Positions 1-5,262 of a DNA stretch of 6,514 bases are shown here, piece after piece (position 1 is the first letter of the stretch; the number at the start of each line of letters is the position of its first letter). Made by a program: the position numbers and the translations under genes. The notes beneath the pieces were generated by a model. It searched no databases, was not told where the DNA came from, and saw only the letters and a program-made list of their open reading frames with translations. This DNA comes from Clostridia bacterium (GTDB lineage: Bacteria > Bacillota > Clostridia > Christensenellales > Borkfalkiaceae): the NCBI GenBank assembly GCA_017504065.1, contig JAFVRU010000140.1:1-6514 (forward strand), read 5' to 3'.

Positions 1-1446
1 CGTCCAATTTTGCGACGAAACGGTAGACGGCGCGTTGAGCCGCGCTTCTTCCCCCATACACAAGACGTCGTGCATGGGCACGATCACGCGGTTTGCCGCC
101 GAAGCGAACAATAACTCGATAACGCTTCTACACTCGTCTTCGATCGTTTCGGTTACGTAGGGCGTATCCAGCTGCAAACATTCTTCTTCCAAAGCCCGCT
201 CGAACGATTTCCGTTCCGCGCAGTCCATCGCTTCGATAAACGCGCGTAAGGGTTCGTTATCGTGCGTGCCCGTATAGGCTACGCAATTTTCCGTATACCG
301 CGACGGCAGATATTCGTTTTCGGGATCGCCGTCGAATGCGAACTCGAAAATCTTCATGCCTGGATAGCCCGTATTTTGTAGCAACGCGCGCACGCCGTCG
401 TCGATGATTCCCAAATCTTCCGCGACGATCGGATAGGATTTCATAGCCTTGAAAAGTTCGTCTTTCGGTCCGTCCATCCACTCGCCCGTGGCGGCGGTTT
501 CCGCAGTCGGCGGGATCGCGTAGAAGCGGTCGAACGCGCGGAAATGGTCGATTCGTACGATATCGAATAACGAAAACGCATACTCGATACGCGCTTTCCA
601 CCAATCGTAGCCGTTTAAGCGCATTTTCTCCCAATCGTAAACGGGATTTCCCCAAAGCTGTCCGTCGTCGGAAAACGCGTCGGGCGGCACGCCTGCGCGG
701 AGCGCAAGATTCCCCTGCTCATCCAACATAAACAGTTCCCGACGGTATTTCCAAGTTTCCACGCTGTCTTCGGAAAGGTAAATGGGCATATCGCCCATGA
801 TCTCGATCCCTTTTCCGTTCGCGTAAGCGCGCAACGCGTTCCATTGTTGCAGGAACAAAAATTGCGTGAACTGCCAAAACTCGATCTCGTCGCGGTTTTC
901 CCTTGCGAATTGCTCGACAACCTGCTCGTCGTATTCCCGATACGGCGCTTGCCAATCCGTCCAAGGCGCGTGCGAAAACTTGTTCTTCAAAGCCGTAAAA
1001 ATCGCAAAATCGCGATACTTGCCCTTTGATAAAAACGCCTGCCATTCCCCGTCCGTCCTATCCATACGAGCGAACGCTTTCCGCAGCACCGCAGCTTTAT
1101 GTTCGAACAACCGACCGTAATCGACGCGGCGCTCGTCATCGCTCCATTCGAGCTCCGCATAATCCGTTTCTTGCAGCAAGCCTTTCTCGGTCAAGAGCTG
1201 TAAATCGATAAAATAAAAATTCAGCGCGTCCGAAGCGCTCGATTGATAGGGACTGTCGCCGTAGCCCGTGGGGAGTAAGGGTAAGACCTGCCAAATCCGC
1301 ATTCCCGCGCGCTCCAACCAATCGACGAACGCATACGCGCCCGCGCCGAGCGTGCCGATCCCACAATCGGACGGCAAGGAAGAAACGGGCATTAAAATAC
1401 CCGCTTTTCGATCCGTCTTTCTATTCGTTTTTTGTTCCGTTTCCAT
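1..1446 (-). CDS. malQ: 4-alpha-glucanotransferase (amylomaltase, GH77), C-terminus cut by window edge
   Basis: MalQ moves alpha-1,4-glucan segments between maltodextrins in the cytoplasm (maltose, maltodextrin and glycogen metabolism). 482 residues are visible. The N-terminal block AGILMPVSSLPS is at about 15-26 and the sugar-binding block PTGYGDSPYQ at 59-68. PPDAFSDDGQLWGNPVYDW is at 254-272. The three catalytic acids sit in RIDHFR (D300, nucleophile), AEDLG (E343, acid/base) and GTHDN (D396), spaced as in the family. RLNAPSTVSSQNW at the edge is the usual near-C-terminal block, so probably only some 15-30 residues are missing. After THDN the sequence is EPL, whereas many members have DT followed by a GW; this is a mild divergence. 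The ATG is the first possible start, because an in-frame TAG lies 15 nt upstream (1462-1464). It follows the M50 gene by 27 nt, with AGGA or GGAAAG as ribosome site. Recognition of the family is secure. Confidence 0.96.
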   Translation of the reverse strand, partial: METEQKTNRKTDRKAGILMPVSSLPSDCGIGTLGAGAYAFVDWLERAGMRIWQVLPLLPTGYGDSPYQSSASDALNFYFIDLQLLTEKGLLQETDYAELEWSDDERRVDYGRLFEHKAAVLRKAFARMDRTDGEWQAFLSKGKYRDFAIFTALKNKFSHAPWTDWQAPYREYDEQVVEQFARENRDEIEFWQFTQFLFLQQWNALRAYANGKGIEIMGDMPIYLSEDSVETWKYRRELFMLDEQGNLALRAGVPPDAFSDDGQLWGNPVYDWEKMRLNGYDWWKARIEYAFSLFDIVRIDHFRAFDRFYAIPPTAETAATGEWMDGPKDELFKAMKSYPIVAEDLGIIDDGVRALLQNTGYPGMKIFEFAFDGDPENEYLPSRYTENCVAYTGTHDNEPLRAFIEAMDCAERKSFERALEEECLQLDTPYVTETIEDECRSVIELLFASAANRVIVPMHDVLCMGEEARLNAPSTVSSQNWT

Positions 1447-1473
1447 ACCGTTCTTTCCGTCCTACGGTTTTTC

Positions 1474-2571
1474 TTAAGTGTTGCCTGTTTCGTCCCTTTC
1501 TATTCTCGAAATCAAAATCTTTTCAAATTTTCGTACGCCGAGCAGTCGTTCCGTAGCCATCGCCGCTTCCGCTTGCGAAAATAGCGCAGGCAGCGCGTCC
1601 GTTTTTCCAACTGCTTTCGAATACGCGAGCAAAACCCGTTTCGCCGTCGGCGTATTCCCGCGTAAAAACGCCCTGCAAAGCTTCGAGCTTTCTTCCGCGC
1701 GTTCCAAATCCCCGCGAATCGCGTGCAGGTACGTGAGTTCCGCCGCAACCTTTTCCGTTTCAAGCTCCGTCAGGTAGCAGGAAACGCTCGCCAAACGGTT
1801 CAAGCACTCCACCGCCTTTTCTTCATCGCCGCACTCCAAATAATAGCGGTATTTTAAATCGAGCATCACGGCAAACAACGGCTCGTCTTCCCGAAGCTGC
1901 GGGAGCTCGAAATAATACCGAGTGTCAATTTCCGCAAAGCTTTTCCCTGCGTACAATTCACCCTGAATTTCCATCGCGGCAAGCATCGTCCGTTCCGCGT
2001 CCGCGCCCGTTTTCAAGCCGCGGTAAACGAGCATATCCGTTTTCCCGCCGCCGTATTCCAACGGGAGCGCGTTTAAGAAAAACAAATACCCCGCGTACGG
2101 CAAAGCCCCCCAAAGCAAGTACGCATTCGCTCCAAGCGCGCAACAAAGCGTTGCCGAGCCCGCCACCGCGACGAGAAAAACCCCGCCGAAAAACAACCCG
2201 CCGAGCGTATACCACGCCGCGCGTTTTTGCATATTTCCGCCCGATTTTGGAAGAACTTGCGTTTCGTCGGGCGCAAACGGCGAAGCGAAACTCCACCGCT
2301 TCTTCCCGTCTTTCAAGTAGACTTTCAAGCAAAAACATTTTACGTACACGCAATCCATGTTTTGCGCTTTGGCAAAAACCACGTGTCCAAGCTCGTGCAA
2401 AATCGGCGCGAGAATAAGACCCAAAGCCAAACCGACGACACAGGCTACCGTTGCCGCCGTTCCGTCCTGCCAAGCGAAATAAAACGCAAGCAAAAACCCC
2501 GCCGCCAACGCGAGCGTGAGCCCTACCGCATAAATTGTCGCCGCCTTTCTTCTCATACGCTTTCCATCCAT
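1474..2571 (-). CDS. Membrane zinc metallopeptidase of the M50 (site-2 protease) type with helical C-terminal tail
   Basis: This is a 365-residue protein. Hydrophobic segments lie at about 11-34, 38-57, 117-142 and 148-168. The second runs into HELGH (H59, E60, H63), the HExxH zinc site embedded in the membrane as in M50 proteases. A second motif, NALP (167-170) followed by KTDM, places D179 where the third zinc ligand (usually in a DG pair) is expected; here Gly is replaced by Met. Residues about 200-365 are soluble, helical and Ala/Glu/Leu rich, resembling TPR-like repeats. It resembles M50 proteins of gut clostridia that have an N-x-x-P...D element and a helical tail; this comparison is from memory. 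The substrate is unknown. The start is ambiguous. The ATG at 2571 overlaps ppx by 19 nt and has poor upstream purines. A second ATG at 2556-2554 (Met6) makes a classic ATGA overlap with the ppx stop and has GGAAAG just before it. Either way, translation is probably coupled to ppx. Confidence 0.85.
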   Translation of the reverse strand: MDGKRMRRKAATIYAVGLTLALAAGFLLAFYFAWQDGTAATVACVVGLALGLILAPILHELGHVVFAKAQNMDCVYVKCFCLKVYLKDGKKRWSFASPFAPDETQVLPKSGGNMQKRAAWYTLGGLFFGGVFLVAVAGSATLCCALGANAYLLWGALPYAGYLFFLNALPLEYGGGKTDMLVYRGLKTGADAERTMLAAMEIQGELYAGKSFAEIDTRYYFELPQLREDEPLFAVMLDLKYRYYLECGDEEKAVECLNRLASVSCYLTELETEKVAAELTYLHAIRGDLERAEESSKLCRAFLRGNTPTAKRVLLAYSKAVGKTDALPALFSQAEAAMATERLLGVRKFEKILISRIERDETGNT

Positions 2572-3425
2572 CCGCGCCGTATCGCGTAGCCTTCCAAGTT
2601 ATCGCGATCGCTTACGGTAATTTCCGATATTCCGAGTTCTTGCATCAACACCGCGAGCCAAACCGCCCCGCCAGCGAGCACGTCCGCCCGCCCCGACGGC
2701 ATACACGGCAGCTCCGCGATTTCTTCTACCGTCATTTCGAGCAGCTTATCCGCCATTGTTTGCATAGTTTCGACCGTGAGCACCGTGCCCGTTACCCGCT
2801 CGGAGCTATACTCCGTCAAGCCCAAAACGAGCGCCGCAAGCGTCGTCGCCGTACCGCCGATCGCGTACGTTTTTCCAACAATCGGAATTGTCCCGTAGGC
2901 TTTTACGGCGGCTTTTGCGTATTGTTGTAACGCAATCCGATCCCGACCGCAAACGTCCTTTAAACGGACTACGCCGACGTCCACGCTCTTTTTATAGACC
3001 ATTTCGCCGCGTACCCGCCCGACGATTTCCGTACTCGCGCCGCCGACGTCCACGACGAACCCGTCGTCATTCCCAAGCGCGCCCAAGATCCCGAGCTCCG
3101 CTTCCGTTTCCCCTGCGATCACTTCCACGTTAAGCCCGCAAAGCGCGAAAACGCGATCCACGAACGTTTGTCCGTTCGTTGCGGAACGTACCGCAGCCGT
3201 AGCAAACGCAACCGTCCTTTCCGCTCCGTCCGTTTTCGCTTGCGCGACAAACTCCGCTACAGCCGTAGCCGAACGCTCGATCGCGTCCGCTTGTAACTGC
3301 TTCGACGTTGCCAAGCCTTGTCCCAAACGGGTCGTTTGCAAGGTCTTATATAAAACTTTTCCGTCCGCCACGAACATTAGGCGAACGGAATTCGAGCCGA
3401 TGTCAATCACGGCAAATTTCTTCAT
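2553..3425 (-). CDS. ppx: Short-form Ppx/GppA family phosphatase (exopolyphosphatase or pppGpp phosphatase)
   Basis: This is a 290-residue cytoplasmic enzyme of the ASKHA fold that hydrolyses terminal phosphates of polyphosphate and/or pppGpp. Motifs in order are DIGSNSVRL (8-16, phosphate loop 1), ATAAVRSATNG (75-85), GETEAELGILGAL (105-117, containing the expected catalytic Glu, probably E108), VVDVGGASTEI (124-134, phosphate loop 2), AIGGTATTLAAL (188-199) and GRADVLAGG (245-253). The length matches the two-lobed core only; the C-terminal HD-type extension of E. coli Ppx and GppA is absent, as in many Gram-positive and archaeal relatives. The ATG directly abuts the divIC TAA stop with no intervening base. 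GAAGGG at 3435-3440 gives a ribosome site with a 9-nt spacer inside the divIC end. Which of the two substrates is preferred cannot be read from the sequence. Confidence 0.93.
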   Translation of the reverse strand: MKKFAVIDIGSNSVRLMFVADGKVLYKTLQTTRLGQGLATSKQLQADAIERSATAVAEFVAQAKTDGAERTVAFATAAVRSATNGQTFVDRVFALCGLNVEVIAGETEAELGILGALGNDDGFVVDVGGASTEIVGRVRGEMVYKKSVDVGVVRLKDVCGRDRIALQQYAKAAVKAYGTIPIVGKTYAIGGTATTLAALVLGLTEYSSERVTGTVLTVETMQTMADKLLEMTVEEIAELPCMPSGRADVLAGGAVWLAVLMQELGISEITVSDRDNLEGYAIRRGWMESV

Positions 3426-3686
3426 TTACTTTTTCCCTTCGAGCGATTGCAATTCTTGATACTTCCATTCCAAATACAATTCGGATTGATAGAATTCCAA
3501 GTTCTTTTCCTGCTCGTTGATTTGTTGTTCGTATTCAGCGATTTCCGCTTTCGTCTTATCGATACGTTTGTCGTAAACGCCGATCGTGATCCATTGATAA
3601 ATCAAAAAAGACAACAGCAAAACCAACAGGACTGTACCTGCGGAAACACATGCCGTTATAATCCTTCTCATTTTATCTTGCGTCAT
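3426..3686 (-). CDS. divIC: Short DivIC/FtsB-like septum formation initiator protein
   Basis: This is an 86-residue bitopic membrane protein. It has a short basic cytoplasmic N-terminus (MTQDKMRR), one transmembrane helix at about 9-32, and an extracytoplasmic Glu/Gln/Lys-rich coiled coil at about 38-72. This is the DivIC/FtsB layout; these proteins join FtsL and DivIB/FtsQ in the divisome to activate septal peptidoglycan synthesis. SELYLEWKYQEL (68-79) looks like the usual E-x-x-A-R-E-x-L element, but the protein stops before the PGE-type C-terminal motif, so it is shorter than the common 100-125 residues. Gene order directly after yabQ supports DivIC over FtsL. Its ATG overlaps the yabQ TGA as ATGA (3683-3686), and a strong AAGGA site sits 6 nt upstream. 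A possible promoter of its own lies inside yabQ. The family call rests mostly on layout and synteny. Confidence 0.85.
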   Translation of the reverse strand: MTQDKMRRIITACVSAGTVLLVLLLSFLIYQWITIGVYDKRIDKTKAEIAEYEQQINEQEKNLEFYQSELYLEWKYQELQSLEGKK

Positions 3687-4066
3687 ACTTTTTCCTTCCG
3701 AATTTTGTGCTTTTTTTCTTTCTTTTTGCTTTTTTTGTATACTTTTACGACTACATTATAACACATATTTTGCAAAAATGCAAACACTTTACGCAAAGTT
3801 TTTAAATATATTCCCACGCCGAGCGCGTAACCGATACACATATATACCCGAAATTCGGGAAAACGTAACGCATACGCCGAAAAAATACACAGCGTTCCGA
3901 ACGCGAGCGCGTACAGCAAGTCCAATAGGACGGCAAGCGGCTTACACTTGCCCCTGCCGCAACGAAAGCCTACGCGTACGCAGGCAAACGGCTCGTAAAC
4001 GATCCCCCCGCAAAACCCCACGCAAACGCACAGGCAAAAGACGAGAAATTGGTTTTGGATCGCCAT
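3683..4066 (-). CDS. yabQ: Spore cortex biosynthesis protein YabQ (membrane protein)
   Basis: This is a 127-residue integral membrane protein, shorter than B. subtilis YabQ (about 210). Hydrophobic segments are at about 7-24, 43-66 and 74-90. The YabQ signature is visible: a Gly-rich first helix ending GGIVYEPFACVR, the L-L-D turn (47-49), and FPEFRVYMCIGYALGVGIYLKTL (69-91) with its R-x-Y...G...G...Y pattern. In B. subtilis YabQ is needed for spore cortex formation and localises to the outer forespore membrane. The tail (110-127) is almost all Lys, Arg, Glu and His. There are ten cysteines, four of them in the first 19 residues, which is unusual. The ATG lies 2 nt after the yabP stop with no clear ribosome site, so translation by coupling is likely. 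The low-complexity tail produces the A-rich stretch at 3683-3740. Confidence 0.88.
   Translation of the reverse strand: MAIQNQFLVFCLCVCVGFCGGIVYEPFACVRVGFRCGRGKCKPLAVLLDLLYALAFGTLCIFSAYALRFPEFRVYMCIGYALGVGIYLKTLRKVFAFLQNMCYNVVVKVYKKSKKKEKKHKIRKEKV
3693..3699 (-). promoter_or_regulatory. Ribosome binding site fixing the divIC start
   Basis: The minus strand reads GGAAGGA followed by a 6-nt spacer (AAAAGT) and the ATG at 3686. This is the best Shine-Dalgarno match in the cluster. It selects the ATGA-overlapping start over the internal Met6 of divIC. It lies inside the Lys-rich tail of yabQ (the Arg-Lys-Glu codons). Confidence 0.7.
3755..3783 (-). promoter_or_regulatory. Candidate sigma-A promoter inside yabQ, reading into divIC
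   Basis: On the minus strand TTGCAT (3783-3778) and TATAAT (3760-3755) are 17 nt apart, with TGT before the -10 giving an extended TGTTATAAT element identical to that of the promoter at 5210-5238. The -35 matches consensus only in TTG, but an extended -10 tolerates that. Transcription would start near 3748, leaving a leader of about 60 nt before divIC, which has a strong ribosome site. The TATAAT comes from the Tyr-Asn codons of yabQ (residues 103-104), so chance is possible in this A/T-rich stretch. Confidence 0.5.
3769..3784. repeat. Perfect 6-bp inverted repeat with 4-nt spacer over the -35 of the yabQ-internal promoter
   Basis: On the plus strand TTTGCA and TGCAAA flank AAAA, giving a 16-bp perfect dyad. 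It covers the whole -35 hexamer and part of the spacer of the candidate promoter at 3755-3783, the position expected of a repressor site. It is A/T-rich and inside coding sequence (Phe-Ala-Phe-Leu-Gln of YabQ), so chance is quite possible. No known operator consensus is recognised. Confidence 0.35.
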
Positions 4067-4068
4067 TT

Positions 4069-4323
4069 TTATTTAAAGATACGGGCGGCAAACCCTTTCC
4101 CACCGTAGGAAATCCCCGTAACTTCCCCTTCTGCCGCGAACGAACCGTTCGATTTGGAAAAGCCTGTGATTTTCAGCCCCGAACCGATCACGTTTAAGCG
4201 TTCTCCGCCCAAAAGCGATAAGGTGATTTTGGCTTCCGAAAAGGACGTTACGCTTTCTACGCCGCTGATATTTAATACTTTCCGTTGGTCGATCACGACC
4301 GAGTGTTTCGAATTTTCTTGCAT
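4069..4323 (-). CDS. yabP: Sporulation protein YabP
   Basis: This is an 84-residue beta-rich soluble protein. The YabP/YqfC family pattern is readable in order: HSVVIDQRKVLNISGVESVTSF (7-28, matching the H-x-V-x-I-x-x-R...L-x-I-x-G-V-x-x-V-x-S-F consensus), then a beta-strand pair around LLGGERLNVIGSGLKI (37-52) and a closing GEVTGISY (66-73). YabP is made in the mother cell in B. subtilis, and related YqfC-like proteins act in spore coat and cortex assembly; its molecular role is not settled. An in-frame TAG lies 6 nt before the ATG, so no longer start exists. No purine-rich ribosome site is seen; the bases before the ATG are AAGATAGAGT. yabQ follows after 2 nt, as is usual for this pair. 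The TtcA-like gene ends 34 nt upstream. Confidence 0.92.
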   Translation of the reverse strand: MQENSKHSVVIDQRKVLNISGVESVTSFSEAKITLSLLGGERLNVIGSGLKITGFSKSNGSFAAEGEVTGISYGGKGFAARIFK

Positions 4324-4328
4324 ACTCT

Positions 4329-4356
4329 ATCTTATGCGCCGAAAATTCCGATATGC
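4329..4356 (-). promoter_or_regulatory. Possible sigma-E-like sporulation promoter before yabP
   Basis: On the minus strand GCATATC (4356-4350) resembles the sigma-E -35 (KMATATT, six of seven). CATAAGAT (4336-4329) resembles its -10 (CATACANT; differences at the fifth and sixth bases), with a 13-nt spacer. It lies between the TtcA-like stop and the yabP ATG. yabP is a mother-cell gene in B. subtilis, so a sigma-E site here makes sense. The -10 ends only 5 nt before the ATG, which would give a leaderless message and weakens the call. Confidence 0.28.
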
Positions 4357-4357
4357 G

Positions 4358-5200
4358 CTAATTTTCAAATTTTTCCAGAAACGAGTGTTTTTTGCCGTCC
4401 TGCTTATACTCCGCAAGCGTATCGAGCTGTACGTTATGTACGCTTTGGAAGATATTGTTCTCCACGTTTTCGTTTTCCTTTTTCAGCTCGGCAATCAGCC
4501 CCTTGACCTTGCGCCGCGCCGAGAACGTATCTTCGTCCCCGCCCGTCAAATTTTGCGTGAATTTACATGCGCAGGCAATAAATTCCAGCCCGTTGTATTC
4601 TTTCCACCGCAAAATATCGTCTTCCAACACGCAGTACATCGGACGAATGAGCTCCATTCCGTCAAAGTTCGTACTCTTGATCCTTGGCAACATGCCTTGC
4701 AGTTGCCCGCCGTAGAGCATGCCCATAACCGTCGTTTCAATGACGTCGCTCTTATGATGCCCGAGCGCGATTTTATTACAGCCGAGTTCCTTGGCTTTGG
4801 CGTACAAATGCCCGCGGCGCATTCTCGCGCACAGATAACACGGCGCTTCCGCGCAAGCCGCGTCCGCCGCCGCGAATACGTCGCTCTCGAAAACGGTGAT
4901 CGGCACTTCCAAAAGCTCCGCATTTTCTTGAATTTTGCGTAAATTCTCCGCATTGTAGCCGGGGTTCATGACCAGAAAAACCAATTCAAACGGAATTTCG
5001 CTGTGCCGATGCAATTCCTGCATCAATTTGGCGAGCAGCATACTGTCTTTCCCACCCGAAATACACACGGCGATCTTGTCCCCTGCCGAGATCAGGCGAT
5101 ACTTTTTCACCGCCAATACAAACGGCGACCAAATCGTCTTACGGTAAGTGGTGATGATCGAACGTTCGATTTTTTGACAACGCGTTAATTCTTTAGCCAT
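4358..5200 (-). CDS. TtcA-family PP-loop tRNA thiolation protein
   Basis: This is a 280-residue cytoplasmic ATP-dependent enzyme of the TtcA/TtuA group. It has the PP-loop SGGKDS at 48-53 (ATP pyrophosphatase, adenylates the target base) and CYLC at 121-124 followed by ARMRRG, the first Fe-S ligand pair of TtcA. GHHKSDVIET (147-156) matches the family GHHxxD block. Where E. coli TtcA has its second CxxC, this protein has CAC (C210, C212) in FIACACKFTQN. TtcA makes 2-thiocytidine at position 32 of tRNA; whether this branch modifies the same base is not certain. The N-terminal stretch KIERSIITTYRKTIWSPF (10-27) appears typical of clostridial members (from memory), supporting the ATG at 5200. 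A purine run AAGGAAG lies only 2 nt before the ATG, too close for a normal ribosome site. A strong promoter directly precedes the gene, so it probably opens the transcription unit. Confidence 0.88.
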   Translation of the reverse strand: MAKELTRCQKIERSIITTYRKTIWSPFVLAVKKYRLISAGDKIAVCISGGKDSMLLAKLMQELHRHSEIPFELVFLVMNPGYNAENLRKIQENAELLEVPITVFESDVFAAADAACAEAPCYLCARMRRGHLYAKAKELGCNKIALGHHKSDVIETTVMGMLYGGQLQGMLPRIKSTNFDGMELIRPMYCVLEDDILRWKEYNGLEFIACACKFTQNLTGGDEDTFSARRKVKGLIAELKKENENVENNIFQSVHNVQLDTLAEYKQDGKKHSFLEKFEN

Positions 5201-5209
5201 AGCTTCCTT

Positions 5210-5238
5210 ATTATAACAAATCCGAACGCGCCCGTCAA
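5210..5238 (-). promoter_or_regulatory. Sigma-A type promoter with extended -10, before the TtcA-like gene
   Basis: On the minus strand TTGACG (5238-5233) and TATAAT (5215-5210) are separated by exactly 17 nt. The -10 is preceded by TGT, which makes an extended TGnTATAAT element. Five of six -35 bases and all six -10 bases match the housekeeping consensus. It lies in the 62-nt gap after the helicase stop. The -10 ends 9 nt before the ATG at 5200, so the predicted transcription start falls within about 3 nt of the start codon. The message would be leaderless or nearly so, unless initiation is unusual. Confidence 0.75.
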
Positions 5239-5262
5239 GCGGTTTGCCCTTTTATCCAAGAA

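Noticed and set aside
257..1045. Minus-strand open frames of 101-132 codons inside malQ
   Set aside because: They overlap the intact GH77 frame, which carries all catalytic motifs, and are composition artefacts.
1447..1473. Small competing hairpins (CCGT/ACGG and ACCGT/ACGGT) around the malQ ribosome site
   Set aside because: The arms are only 4-5 bp in a 27-nt gap, which is too short to claim a translational switch.
1958..2473. 171-codon minus-strand frame within the M50 gene
   Set aside because: It is an Arg/Gly-rich frame-shifted shadow of the M50 peptidase with no recognisable domain.
3705..3740. T-rich run on the plus strand suggesting a terminator
   Set aside because: There is no preceding hairpin and no plus-strand gene. 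On the minus strand it simply encodes the Lys-rich tail of YabQ.
4154..4942. Long open frame (262 codons) on the plus strand across yabP and the TtcA-like gene
   Set aside because: It lies antisense to two well-recognised genes, shows no family motifs, and is explained by the CpG-rich, stop-poor codon use of the opposite strand.
4358..5200. TilS (tRNA-Ile lysidine synthase), which is common near divIC in Bacillota
   Set aside because: The SGGKDS loop, the CxxC followed by ARMRRG and the GHHxxD block are TtcA-type. TilS C-terminal domains are absent and the length is too short.
5221..5262. Rho-independent terminator after the helicase gene
   Set aside because: The best dyad is a 3-bp CCG/CGG stem with no U-tract; the region is better explained by the promoter.
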